The notes below the pieces were generated by a model. The model did no database searches. It was not told where the DNA came from and saw nothing but the letters and a program-made list of their open reading frames with translations. From Planctomycetaceae bacterium (GTDB lineage Bacteria; Planctomycetota; Planctomycetia; Planctomycetales; Planctomycetaceae), in assembly GCA_029259845.1 (NCBI GenBank), contig JAJDEI010000262.1, positions 1 through 59,944 of the forward strand: a DNA stretch of 59,944 nucleotides, read 5' to 3'. The position numbers and the translations under genes are program-made. Positions 38,475-47,720 of the stretch are shown in pieces; position 1 is the stretch's first letter; the number at the start of each line of letters is the position of its first letter.

Positions 38475-39995
38475 ATGATCAAGCCTAAAGGCCAACCTGC
38501 GACCGGACAACCTGCCTCGCAGCAATCGCGGCTGTCGTGGTTGTTTGAGCAGCGCGATGCGTCGAGCCTGGTGTTCTTCCGCGTGGCGTTCAGCACTGTC
38601 ATGCTGTGGCACGTTTATTGGTTTTGCAGTGACCGGTTGGTCGAGACGTTCTATGTCACGCCCGCGTATCACCTGACCTATCACGGTTTCGAGTGGGCCA
38701 ATCCGTTGCCGGGGATCGGCATGCGGCTGGTGTTTTATGCGATGGGGCTGGCCGCGGCGGGGATCGGGCTGGGGCTGTTCTATCGGCTGAGTTGTGTCCT
38801 GTTTTTCCTCACGTTCACGTATACCTTTTTGGCAGAATCGGCGCTGTTTCAGAATCATTACTATCTGGTCTGCCTGTTGGCGTTCTGTTTGATTTGGATT
38901 CCCGCGAATCGCTTTCTCTCTTTGGACGCCTTGATCTGGCCGCAACGAGCGAGCCGTTTTGTCCCGGCGTGGTGTTATTGGCTGCTGGGGTTTCAGATCG
39001 CCGTGCCCTACGTGTATGGCGGGATCGCCAAGCTGGATGGGGACTGGTTGCATGGGATGCCGGTCGGGCTGTGGATTGAAGAACGCAGCGACCTGCCATT
39101 GGTCGGTCGCTACCTGAAGGAGCGGTGGTGTGCGTGGCTAGTCAGCTACATGGGTCTGGTGCTCGATCTGCTGATTGTGCCGCTGCTGCTATGGAGGCGC
39201 ACAAGGCTGGTTTCCTATCTGGTTCTCGTGGTGTTTCATGTCTCCAACTCAATCCTGTTTACGATCGACTTCTTTCCCTGGTTCATGATTCTGGCGACGC
39301 TGATCCTTTTTCCGCCGGACTGGCCGCGAAAGCTGCTGCGGCTGCCGGCGGCGGGACTCCCCACATCGACGCCCCTCGATCCCCAATCATTGTCACTCGG
39401 CCGGAAGGTGACGGTCGGGTTTCTGGCGGTGTACGTCGCCTGGCAGGTGCTGTTTCCGTTTCGGCACTTCCTGTATCCGGGGAATCCAAGTTGGACGGAG
39501 CAGGGGCACTTGTTTGCGTGGCGGATGATGCTCCGCCGCAAGGAGGTTTACATTCGTTTCTATGCCACCGACCGGCAATCGGGGCAGACGCTTGAGATTC
39601 CGATCGATCTGTTCCTCAACCCGCGGCAGATTCAGGCGATGGCCGTGTCGGCGGACCAGATTGTGGCGATCGCCCCGTACTTGAAAAATGAAGTCGTCAT
39701 TCCCTATCTGGAATCGCAACCACAACTGCAAGACAACAGTGCCCCGCAAGTGGAGATTCGGGTGCTGGCCCTGGCTTCGCTCAATGGACGCAATCCGCAG
39801 TTGATGGTCGATCCCGACCTTGATCTGACGACGGTCCAGCGAACCTGGCGGGATCAGCCCTGGATTATCCCGCTGCGCGAGCCGCTGCGCGAGGACGCCT
39901 GGCGGGGCGATTGGATCATCCCGATTGACGAATTGCCGGAGTTGATGCGCTCCCTCCAGCCGCCTGGCGGACGAACCCCGCGAAACACCATGTAA
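38475..39995 (+). CDS. HTTM domain (vitamin K-dependent gamma-carboxylase-like) membrane protein
   Basis: A 506-residue protein. Residues 20-300 form the HTTM bundle: LFEQRDASSLVFFRVAFSTV, LAESALFQNHYYLVCLLAF, PYVYGGIAKLDGDWLHGMPV and HVSNSILFTIDFFPWFMILA. The C-terminal 200 residues have a further membrane helix (VTVGFLAVYVAWQVLFPFRH) and a beta-rich part with WTEQGHLFAWRMMLRRKE, as in gamma-carboxylase-like proteins. Bacterial homologues are of unknown function, and carboxylase activity should not be assumed. The ATG at 38475 is preceded by AAGAAAG. It stands alone between two repeats. Confidence 0.85.
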   Translation: MIKPKGQPATGQPASQQSRLSWLFEQRDASSLVFFRVAFSTVMLWHVYWFCSDRLVETFYVTPAYHLTYHGFEWANPLPGIGMRLVFYAMGLAAAGIGLGLFYRLSCVLFFLTFTYTFLAESALFQNHYYLVCLLAFCLIWIPANRFLSLDALIWPQRASRFVPAWCYWLLGFQIAVPYVYGGIAKLDGDWLHGMPVGLWIEERSDLPLVGRYLKERWCAWLVSYMGLVLDLLIVPLLLWRRTRLVSYLVLVVFHVSNSILFTIDFFPWFMILATLILFPPDWPRKLLRLPAAGLPTSTPLDPQSLSLGRKVTVGFLAVYVAWQVLFPFRHFLYPGNPSWTEQGHLFAWRMMLRRKEVYIRFYATDRQSGQTLEIPIDLFLNPRQIQAMAVSADQIVAIAPYLKNEVVIPYLESQPQLQDNSAPQVEIRVLALASLNGRNPQLMVDPDLDLTTVQRTWRDQPWIIPLREPLREDAWRGDWIIPIDELPELMRSLQPPGGRTPRNTM

Positions 39996-40081
39996 CGACC
40001 GACGGGAATTTGAAGACGGGACCGGGCAACGGCGATGGGAATGTCGACACGGCCTGGTGCCTTGTCAGTCGGTGATTCGAG

Positions 40082-40296
40082 GTTGGAGTTCAGCCTTCAG
40101 GCTGCGAAGGCAAGCTAACAGCCCGTTGAAAAACTCATCCTGACTGCAAGCGGTCGAAACTCGTCAGCTCGGCGTCGCCAAATCTCGACGTATCTAGGGA
40201 TCTGTCTGCGATTCGGCTCCTTGATCTGACGAGTTTTGCCGCGCTCTCGCCGACGAAGCAGTTTTTCAACAGACTGCTCAAGCTTGAACTCCAACG
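40082..40296. repeat. family C palindrome interrupted by an insertion
   Basis: The left arm GTTGGAGTTCAGCCTTCAGG with GCTGCGAAGGCAAGCT and the right arm CAAGCTTGAACTCCAAC match uninterrupted copies at 5685 and 10898, but here they are parted by 162 bases (see the mobile element). Confidence 0.75.
40117..40278. mobile_element. 162-base MITE-like element
   Basis: It starts AACAGCCCGTTGAAAAACTC and ends GCAGTTTTTCAACAGACTGC followed by T. The two ends are inverted repeats with 16 of 19 matching positions. The hexamer CAAGCT lies on both sides (40111-40116 and 40279-40284), as expected of a target-site duplication, though CAAGCT also belongs to the host palindrome and could recur by chance. It has no coding capacity, so it would need a transposase in trans. 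Confidence 0.7.
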
Positions 40297-40357
40297 TTAA
40301 GTTCCCGAATCGACAAAACGTTCGCCAAATCCATCCAAAATGGGGAGAGACCTGACG

Positions 40358-41776
40358 ATGCCGAGCCTGATTGTCGCGACCACGCTGTTGCTCTGCTCCT
40401 TCACGGCGACGACGGCTGCCGGCGAACTGCCGCGACCGAACATCGTGCTCGTCATGGCGGATGACATGGGGTGGGGACAGACCGGATACTATCGCCACCC
40501 CGTGCTCAAGACGCCTCACCTCGATGCGATGGCTGCCGATGGGTTACGCTTCGATCGTTTCTATGCCGGTGCTCCGAATTGTTCCCCGACGCGGGCAACG
40601 GTGATGACCGGCCGGTCGCATGATCGCACGGGGGTCTACAATCATGGGTATCCGTTGCGGCTGCAGGAACGAACTGTCGCACAAGCGCTGCGAGATGCCG
40701 GCTATGCGACGGGGCATTTTGGCAAGTGGCATCTGAACGGCCTGCGCGGACCCGGGGTGCCCATTCTGGCCAGCGACCAACGTCACCCTGGTGTGTTCGG
40801 ATTCGAGGAATGGTTGTCGGTGACCAATTTCTTCGACCGCAACCCGATCCTGAGCCGCGCGGGGGAGTTTGTCGAGTTCGAGGGGGATTCGTCGGAAATC
40901 ATCGTCGCAGAGGCCTTGTCGTTTGTTCGCCGACAAACAGAGGCGCGGCGACCGTTTTTCGCGGTCATCTGGTACGGGACGCCTCACAGTCCGTGGAGGG
41001 CGAATGAACCTGACAAAGCTGCGTTCGCCAACCTGGATGCGAAGTCACAGAACCACTACGGCGAACTGGTCGCGATGGACCGCAGCGTGGGGACATTGCG
41101 CAAGGGGCTTCGTGAGTTGGGCGCCGCGGAAAACACGCTCGTCTGGTTTTGCAGCGACAATGGCGGTTTGCCCAAGATCAAGCCGGACACAGTTGGCGGG
41201 CTGCGCGGTTTCAAAGGCTCGCTCTACGAAGGCGGGCTGCGCGTCCCGGCGATCATTGAATGGCCCGCTGCCATCACCGAGCCGCGGGTGACCGGCTTCC
41301 CGGCGGTCACGATGGACATCTTCCCCACACTGGCGGACGTCGCCGGACTGCCGGACTCGGCCCTGCAACAACCACAGGACGGGATGAGCCTTCAGAAGCT
41401 GCTGACGGGAAAGCTGACGAAACGCGAAAAGCCAATTCCGTTCCGGCATCGCGGGCGGGCAGCATTGATTGACCATGAATTCAAACTGCTCACGCTGGAC
41501 ATCGCCCGGGGGCAGTTCGAACTCTATCACCTGGAGCATGACCCTCGGGAGACGACGGACGTTTCCGCACGGCACCCCGAAGTCGCGCAGCGGTTGCGGG
41601 CCGCATTCGCCACCTGGAATGACTCGGTGGAGGCGAGCGTCGCCGGCCGTGACTACCCCGCAGGAAAAGTCACCCCCGCCGACTCGCCGCCCCGTCTGTG
41701 GCGAGACGTCGCGGAGTACGAATCTTACTTTGACGCATGGAAAATGCGCCCCGAATTCAAATCGTGGCTAAAATGA
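40358..41776 (+). CDS. sulfatase (arylsulfatase-like), exported
   Basis: A 472-residue sulfatase. Signal peptide MPSLIVATTLLLCSFTATTA, then PRPNIVLVMADDMGWGQTGY with the metal-binding DD pair at residues 35-36. The formylglycine site is Cys75 in GAPNCSPTRATVMTGR. Other motifs are ATGHFGKWHLNG, FCSDNGGLPKIKPDTVGG and KGSLYEGGLRVPAIIEWP. It differs from the sulfatase at 1703-3172 in the Cys motif (CSPTR against CLPSR), so the two belong to different sulfatase subfamilies. ATG 40358 was chosen because the signal peptide begins there and GGGGAG precedes it; ATG 40340 has no ribosome binding site. Confidence 0.93.
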   Translation: MPSLIVATTLLLCSFTATTAAGELPRPNIVLVMADDMGWGQTGYYRHPVLKTPHLDAMAADGLRFDRFYAGAPNCSPTRATVMTGRSHDRTGVYNHGYPLRLQERTVAQALRDAGYATGHFGKWHLNGLRGPGVPILASDQRHPGVFGFEEWLSVTNFFDRNPILSRAGEFVEFEGDSSEIIVAEALSFVRRQTEARRPFFAVIWYGTPHSPWRANEPDKAAFANLDAKSQNHYGELVAMDRSVGTLRKGLRELGAAENTLVWFCSDNGGLPKIKPDTVGGLRGFKGSLYEGGLRVPAIIEWPAAITEPRVTGFPAVTMDIFPTLADVAGLPDSALQQPQDGMSLQKLLTGKLTKREKPIPFRHRGRAALIDHEFKLLTLDIARGQFELYHLEHDPRETTDVSARHPEVAQRLRAAFATWNDSVEASVAGRDYPAGKVTPADSPPRLWRDVAEYESYFDAWKMRPEFKSWLK

Positions 41777-41958
41777 GATTTCGTCTCCGAAATCGATTGT
41801 GGTCGAAGGTCGACGGAGGAATAAAGTTGTCGGACCGTAACCGACTTGAGAGCATGGGCGAAGAACGTTTGTACGACCTCACAGCGCCATCGAGAGGACT
41901 CGCACGCATTCAGTATCTCATCCGGTTTTGAAATGCCGCTTGGCTCGAAGTTGAGAAA

Positions 41959-42717
41959 ATGGACGAAATCTCCCGACTGCAGTGGGACCGGGACATCCGT
42001 GGGAGAGTGGCCGTCTCCCATCGGATTCGATATCGGCGAAAGGGCGGTCCGTGGTGTGAAGTTTCCTCGACGGCGGAGTTGCCGGACGACGTGAGAAAAA
42101 CCTATGAACAGGCCCGCGGGCCGGCGGATTCTTGCGACGCTGCATCTGCCGAAACGGGTGATGCGGACTTGCCGATGGGCGGGCTCCCGAAGCAACAATC
42201 GCGCATTGTGCGGAACCGATTCGGACGACGCCCTCCGACCCAGGCAAGAGAGATCGATCGGACGCTCGTGTTGGATCATCCGTGGTTCAACGGATGGACC
42301 CTCCTGACAACGGTAATTGCGGCGCCGTATATCGCGTACACCGCCTGGCAGGGGTTGCACGCGGGCGGGTGGATATCTCTCTTTGGCGGCGTGATGTTGG
42401 CGCTGGCAACGTTGATGGCGTACTACGGCGCATGCGTACTGGTCAATTCGACGGAGTTCCGGGTCGATGAGAAACTCCTGACGGTGAGACACGGCCCGTT
42501 GCCCTGGTTCGGGAAGAGGAGCATCCCTGTTGACCGGATCATGCAGCTCTCCACGAAAATCCACCGCACGCGACACGCGCTGACCTACCGTCTGACAGCG
42601 ACTCTCGTCGATTCCGCGCCCATCGAACTGGCGGAGGGCATCAACACCGCAGCCGAAGCCCGCAGCATTGAGCGGGCCATCGAACGGCATCTGGGCATTG
42701 AAGACTGGGACCGGTGA
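41959..42717 (+). CDS. PH-like domain membrane protein
   Basis: A 252-residue protein. The N-terminal third (about 1-95) is hydrophilic. Two membrane helices follow (WTLLTTVIAAPYIAYTAW and ISLFGGVMLALATLMAYYGA, about residues 113-158). The C-terminal part (NSTEFRVDEKLLTVRHGPLP, KRSIPVDRIMQLSTKIHRTR) looks like a bacterial PH-type beta-barrel domain. The middle segment VSSTAELPDDVRKTYEQARG resembles other planctomycete hypotheticals. No function is known. The ribosome binding site is weak. The end of the sulfatase gene is 182 bases upstream. Confidence 0.75.
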   Translation: MDEISRLQWDRDIRGRVAVSHRIRYRRKGGPWCEVSSTAELPDDVRKTYEQARGPADSCDAASAETGDADLPMGGLPKQQSRIVRNRFGRRPPTQAREIDRTLVLDHPWFNGWTLLTTVIAAPYIAYTAWQGLHAGGWISLFGGVMLALATLMAYYGACVLVNSTEFRVDEKLLTVRHGPLPWFGKRSIPVDRIMQLSTKIHRTRHALTYRLTATLVDSAPIELAEGINTAAEARSIERAIERHLGIEDWDR

Positions 42718-43609
42718 GTGGTCCAACTTCGTCGCCTCAGATTATTCGTGCGTGTGTGATGCCTCACAGACCAACCTCTCCGGCTGCACGATAATCATGT
42801 TGTTGAGAGGGAAGCCTCTCGCGAATGAAACGCCGTCCGATTGTGATGGTTGGACGTTCCGAGTAACGATGTCATGAGACACGATTCTTGCCGTGAGTCA
42901 TCGGGAGGTCTGCTGCGCTGCGGGTGCTGAATGTTTTGGCGGTGATCGTTTGTGGCTTGAGCGTTCCTCCTGGCGTGGTCTTCGCCAAGGCACTGCTGGA
43001 CGAACAGTGGCCCGCAGCGCAGCAGACTCCCCGGACGTGCTTGCCCGGTTTTCATTCGCTTTCTCCGCACTTGGCTGCCGATTGAAAACCCGGTGCCGCG
43101 CGCCACAGCCATCTCGGCATCGCGAGAAAGCAGTACGCTTCCCCGACGTTCGCACAGGTGTCGCAACCGCTGCACGCTTTTCGTCAATGTCTGCCAGTCC
43201 TCTCGGGCTGGATCGGCCTGTCTTCGGCTCCGCTGCTCTGGCTGGGGCGAACGGAAACGGGCCTGCTCCTTGAGCCACCTCCCTCGTTGCGGCCTCGCCA
43301 AGGGAACGACGGCACGATGGCGAACAGGATGGGCCACAACCTCCCACGGCGCATGCGGTTTCACACGAATCCACGCCTGCGCAGACGCAACTATTAGAGT
43401 TCTTGTTTCGTGGCTCAGCCCGGATCGGACGATCGGCGACTTCGGCAGGAACTGCGCATGCATCGCCTCCCGAACACGACTTCGGCCGCAAGTTGTCGGC
43501 AGGCGGCGTCCCCATCTTGAGAGGAAATCCCGCGTCTGGTACTTCTCCCGGACGCGCGGCGGTCCCGCCTCGCTGTTCTTTGATTGCTCCTTTTCTTCTG
43601 AGGCATGCC
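42718..43609. other. 892-base region without a supported gene
   Basis: Frames on both strands are open for up to 280 codons, but the proteins are arginine-rich and unlike anything known. A GTG frame at 42924 (LNVLAVIVCGLSVPPGVVFA, 53 residues) looks signal-like but has no well-placed ribosome binding site. It may hold the promoter and a long leader of the inverse-autotransporter gene, or a decayed gene. Confidence 0.4.
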
Positions 43610-46216
43610 ATGAGGGCATCCTTTCTTGTGACAATCGGTCTCGTGCTGGCTGTCATCCCCCTGACGGCCCGCCGGGCCGGTGCCGAGTATCCGTTCGACT
43701 CGGTCCCGGCGCTGCCACCTCTGGCCGGTGCTGGCTCCCCCGCCGGATCCTCGCATCTGCCGTCCCCCTACGACGCGGGGCCCACCGTCCCGATGAGTGG
43801 CCCCGATTTCGACGACGGTCGCCAGGGATTTGTGGCAAACGACTTCGCCTATGACGGCAGTTACGGCCCCGCCGACGCCGACCCTTACGTCGATTCGCCG
43901 CCTTTGTTCGACCGGCTCTTCGCCGGCCCTCCGCCGCTTTGGATCGGTTATGTCTCTTCGACCTTCATGCCGGGCACCGACCGTGTGCTTTGGAACGGCG
44001 AATTGTTTCTTCCCCTATGGCAGGATGGAAACAACCTGTGGTTCTTCGACATGCGGGGACAAATCGACAACGCCGACGCGGGCGAATTCAACATCGGCAC
44101 CGGCTTCCGCACACTCGCCCCGGAGGGATGGATCTTCGGCTCCTATATTTTCTACGACCGGCTGTTTTCAGCCAACGACAATCGGTTCAGCCAGGGGACC
44201 ATCGGCTTTGAAGTGATGGATTACCTTCGTGATTTTCGGCTCAACGTCTACTTCCCCGAATCCCGGGGGCAAGCCACCTCGGCACCGCCCTCCGCCACCA
44301 TCTCCGACGGAACCATCGTCGTCCGCAGCGGTGTGGAGCGGGCCTACTGGGGTCTTGATCTCGAAGCCGGGCATCTGCTGTGGGCGACCGGTCCCAACGC
44401 CCAGCACGAGGTCCGGGGATTTCTCGGCGTGTACCACTTCGATAATTCGAACTCCGGTTTCGACAACATTACCGGCCCCCGCGCGCGGCTCGAATGGCGC
44501 TGGTACGACCTGCCGCACTTTGGCATCGGGTCCCGATTCACCTGCGGGCTGACGGTCCAGGCGGACAGCGAACGAGGGGGCGATGCGTTCCTGTTTGCGG
44601 GACTCCGCATCCCGCTCGATCCTTGGGCACATGCCCGGCGGCCCCTTTCGCCGCTCCAACGACGAATGGTCGACCCCCTCGTGCGTGACGTCGACGTCGT
44701 CTCCAATGTCCGCCAGATGACCGAAGCGGCCGTCAACCCGCAAACCGGACAAACCATCAACAGCGCCCGCGTGCTCGACAATCGCAACGACCTCGCCGCG
44801 CTCCTCCCGGAATCCGGCACCAACTCGGTCGTGGTGATCGACGGCGACGCCGGTGACATCAGCAGCCAGTCCGCGATCAGGCTCCGGCCAGGCCAAACGG
44901 TCTTCGGCGGGGGGACGCAGATGACGGTCCGCGGCGCGCGAACCGGCCGCGCGGCCGTCTGGACCGCCCCCGGTTCACGGCCGGCCATCGAGTTCAACTC
45001 CAACGCCTGTCCTGAAGGGTTCGCCTGCACAATGGTCGCGCGACCACCCACCGCCGGATTCGTCATGGCTGACGACACGCGTCTTGCCGGCATGGACCTC
45101 CGCGGCGGACAGGGGGCCGTTGTGGTCGAGAACGCAGACCGCGTTTATGTGTCCGATTTGAACATCCGTGATGCCCAAGGGGCCGGAATCGCCCTGCAGA
45201 ACGCCCGGCACGTCTCCATCGACAACGTCGTGATCGACGACGTCGGCCAGACAAATTCCCTGTCGGCGGCCAGCAGCACCACAAGCGTGTTTCAGGCGGC
45301 AGCCAGTCATCAAGGCACCGGCATCGCCGGTGTCAATTCCAGCGACATCAACATTCGCAATGTTCACATTCAGACGACGGATCTGGCAGGCATCAAGCTC
45401 CTCGATTCGCAAGAGACGACCATCGAACACGTGACCATGAACCGCACGGGCGAGTACGGGATTCTGGCCGACGACGCCGTCAATACCCGCATTAACGCCG
45501 TTGGTATCGAAGGGAGCCGGAACGGCCTTCGCTTTAACGGCGGCAGCGGACTGGTCGTCTCAGACGCACGAGTCGTACTGCCGGACATGCCAAGTGACGT
45601 GGTCTATATCGTCCCTCCCCAATTCAACGGAATCTCGCTCCAGGAGGTCACCGGAACGGCGGAAATCCGCGACTCCGAGGTCCGTGGGGGAACGACCGGC
45701 CTCGTCAACACGAACACTCAACAGGGGGCCCTTGATCTGACGGTTGCCAACAACCTGTTTGAGGGCAACATCCGTCTCTCGTCTCGCGGTGCGAGCCAAT
45801 TGTCGGGCCGCGTCTCCGACAACACCATCGGCACGTACGGTGCCGGTGTCTGGGGCACGGGAGGGTCCGTTGGCATCGACGCCGGCGGCACCGGGACGAG
45901 CAACCTCGGATTCTTCAACAACGACATGCAGGGAACGTTCGGCGCGCTCGCTCACGATGAACGCGAGATGAACCTGGTGTTCGACGGCAACCAACTGGGA
46001 GCGGGGGAACATGTCATCACCAACGAGGGCGATGCCACCGTCCAACTCCGATACCGTAACAACAGCTCGCTCGGCGATGTGCTGTTCCAGGAGCGGGGGG
46101 ACGCGCTCAGCATCGAGCCGCTCGTGGGCAACGACCACACGCCGGCACTCACCGGCAACGTCTCGGACATCTCCCTCGGTACTCTCGAAACCCACTCACC
46201 GGGATTGTTCGACTGA
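43610..46216 (+). CDS. inverse-autotransporter-like barrel with beta-helix passenger
   Basis: An 868-residue outer-membrane protein. Signal peptide (about 1-26, ending GAE), a Pro/Asp-rich linker, then about residues 100-330 like the intimin/invasin-type inverse autotransporter barrel: GNLWFFDMRGQIDNADAGEF, NIGTGFRTLAPEGWIFGSYI, FSQGTIGFEVMDYLRDFRLN and VYFPESRG. The remainder (about 400-868) is a right-handed parallel beta-helix with repeated NI/VI..N..I steps, for example VYVSDLNIRDAQGAGIALQN and NSSDINIRNVHIQTTDLAGI. The barrel comes first, so the passenger would be exported with its N-terminus in the barrel, as in invasins. ATG 43610 follows GAGG at 6 bases. The role may be adhesion or surface display (inference). 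Confidence 0.8.
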   Translation: MRASFLVTIGLVLAVIPLTARRAGAEYPFDSVPALPPLAGAGSPAGSSHLPSPYDAGPTVPMSGPDFDDGRQGFVANDFAYDGSYGPADADPYVDSPPLFDRLFAGPPPLWIGYVSSTFMPGTDRVLWNGELFLPLWQDGNNLWFFDMRGQIDNADAGEFNIGTGFRTLAPEGWIFGSYIFYDRLFSANDNRFSQGTIGFEVMDYLRDFRLNVYFPESRGQATSAPPSATISDGTIVVRSGVERAYWGLDLEAGHLLWATGPNAQHEVRGFLGVYHFDNSNSGFDNITGPRARLEWRWYDLPHFGIGSRFTCGLTVQADSERGGDAFLFAGLRIPLDPWAHARRPLSPLQRRMVDPLVRDVDVVSNVRQMTEAAVNPQTGQTINSARVLDNRNDLAALLPESGTNSVVVIDGDAGDISSQSAIRLRPGQTVFGGGTQMTVRGARTGRAAVWTAPGSRPAIEFNSNACPEGFACTMVARPPTAGFVMADDTRLAGMDLRGGQGAVVVENADRVYVSDLNIRDAQGAGIALQNARHVSIDNVVIDDVGQTNSLSAASSTTSVFQAAASHQGTGIAGVNSSDINIRNVHIQTTDLAGIKLLDSQETTIEHVTMNRTGEYGILADDAVNTRINAVGIEGSRNGLRFNGGSGLVVSDARVVLPDMPSDVVYIVPPQFNGISLQEVTGTAEIRDSEVRGGTTGLVNTNTQQGALDLTVANNLFEGNIRLSSRGASQLSGRVSDNTIGTYGAGVWGTGGSVGIDAGGTGTSNLGFFNNDMQGTFGALAHDEREMNLVFDGNQLGAGEHVITNEGDATVQLRYRNNSSLGDVLFQERGDALSIEPLVGNDHTPALTGNVSDISLGTLETHSPGLFD

Positions 46217-46427
46217 GCCGTTGTCGCTCGTCCGATAACATTGCCGAGCCGCAACCGGACACGCCTGTTGAACCTCGCCCGCACACGTTTGTTTAGCCGC
46301 GCCCGCGAGGAAGCGCGTCCGGAAAGTCCCCGCAACCCGCGCTCTCATCGCGCGGGGTTGTCCGAACAAACGGGAGCGATATGATGCAGGCAACGGTTTC
46401 TCCTCCGGTCCTGGTGGTCGCTGCCCC

Positions 46428-47432
46428 ATGTCTTACCGTCCTTCCTCCGGTCCCAGGCCGCAACCGTTTCAACCACCGCAGGGGGAACTGGCGCTGCTCT
46501 CCGGATCGGCCAATCCGGTCTTTGCCCGCAAGATCGCGGACGATCTGGGCGTCTCGCTGACGCCCTGCGAGACGCACGTGTTCAGCGAGGGCAACGTCTT
46601 CGTCCGCGTTCTCGAAAACGTGCGCGGCCGCGACTGCTATCTCATCCAGGGCATCCACCACCCGGTCAACGATAATCTCGTCGAACTGTTGTTCTGGCTC
46701 GACGCCCTTAAACGCGCCAGCGCCCAGCACGTCACGGCGGTCATTCCCTTCTTCAGCTATGCCAAAGGGGACAAGAAGGACGAGCCGCGCGTTTCCATCC
46801 GCGCCCGGGTTTGTGCGGACGCCATCGAAGCCGCCGGCGCCGACCGCTGCCTGATGATGGACCTGCATACGCCGCAGATTCAGGGGTTCTTCCAGATCCC
46901 CGTCGATCACCTCTATGCCCGCTATGTCCTCTCCGATCACATTCGCCAACTGAACATCCCGGACCTGGTGGTCTGCAGTCCCGACGTCGGATTCGCCAAG
47001 GGGGCCGCGGCGTACGCCAAATACCTCGGAGTGCCGGTGGTGATCGGCAACAAGACCCGCCGGGATCACAGCGAGTCAGCCGAGGTGCTTGAACTCATTG
47101 GCGAGGTGGCCGACCGCAACGTGCTGATCGTGGACGACTTCACGATTTCCGGCGGGACGCTGATTTCAATGGCGAATCTGCTTCAAAAACGCGGTGCGAA
47201 AGACATCTATGCGGCTGTGTCTCACGGCGCACTGGCGAAGGGGGTCGCGGCCAAGATCACTTCCAGCCGCATTAAACGGCTGTTCATCACAGACTCCATC
47301 GAACTCCAACCGGACGAACTCAGCGAGAATACCACAGTCGTCTCCGTTGCCCCGCTGTTCGCCCAGGCCATCCAGTCGATCCACGACCGCACAAGCATCA
47401 GCATGCTCTTCCCCGACCCGCCAGTCGATTGA
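46428..47432 (+). CDS. prs: ribose-phosphate pyrophosphokinase
   Basis: A 334-residue PRPP synthetase that makes 5-phosphoribosyl-1-pyrophosphate from ribose-5-phosphate and ATP for nucleotide, His and Trp synthesis. Conserved parts: HHPVNDNLVELLFWLDALKR, VTAVIPFFSYAKGDKKDEPR (the flexible loop has K/D where typical enzymes have R/Q), MMDLHTPQIQGFFQIPVDHL, SPDVGFAKGAAAYAK and the PRPP loop VLIVDDFTISGGTLI. The first 17 residues (MSYRPSSGPRPQPFQPP) are a non-conserved extension, so a later start is possible, but no other good ATG is available. It stands alone. Confidence 0.93.
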   Translation: MSYRPSSGPRPQPFQPPQGELALLSGSANPVFARKIADDLGVSLTPCETHVFSEGNVFVRVLENVRGRDCYLIQGIHHPVNDNLVELLFWLDALKRASAQHVTAVIPFFSYAKGDKKDEPRVSIRARVCADAIEAAGADRCLMMDLHTPQIQGFFQIPVDHLYARYVLSDHIRQLNIPDLVVCSPDVGFAKGAAAYAKYLGVPVVIGNKTRRDHSESAEVLELIGEVADRNVLIVDDFTISGGTLISMANLLQKRGAKDIYAAVSHGALAKGVAAKITSSRIKRLFITDSIELQPDELSENTTVVSVAPLFAQAIQSIHDRTSISMLFPDPPVD

Positions 47433-47498
47433 CTCGGTCGGAGGGCGACGGCGACGGAGCAGTCAGAGTCGCCGCGGAAACTCGCCCCCTTGAATTTC

Positions 47499-47660
47499 GG
47501 CACCGCAAGGGAGGGCGAGGCTCCCGCCGAGCCGCAAGCGGAGCGGGCGGGGTCAAACCGTCGCAACAGGATCGCGCAGATCGGCCCCCGCAGGAAAACG
47601 AACCGCCGCTATGGTGGCGGAAACGCCACGTCGCGGCTCGGCGGGAGCCTCGCCCTCCCC
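47499..47660. repeat. dispersed palindromic repeat, family B, copy 2
   Basis: Counterpart of 24693-24846. Shared pieces are GGAGGGCGAGGCTCCCGCCG, AGCCGCAAGCGGAGCGGGC, CGGCCCCCGCAGGA, a shared ATGGTGGC stretch and CGGCGGGAGCCTCGCCCTCC. Both copies lie just beyond the stop codon of a sugar-phosphate gene (rfbA, prs). Confidence 0.75.
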
Positions 47661-47720
47661 CCAAACGGTCCGTCGATTTCCCAAGAGACCCTCTGTGATC
47701 GTCGCAAAGCGCCAACGGCT

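Noticed and set aside
42795-43656. 250- to 280-codon minus-strand frames
   Set aside because: Arginine-rich, no known domain, no ribosome binding site. Two frames are open together, as expected from base composition.
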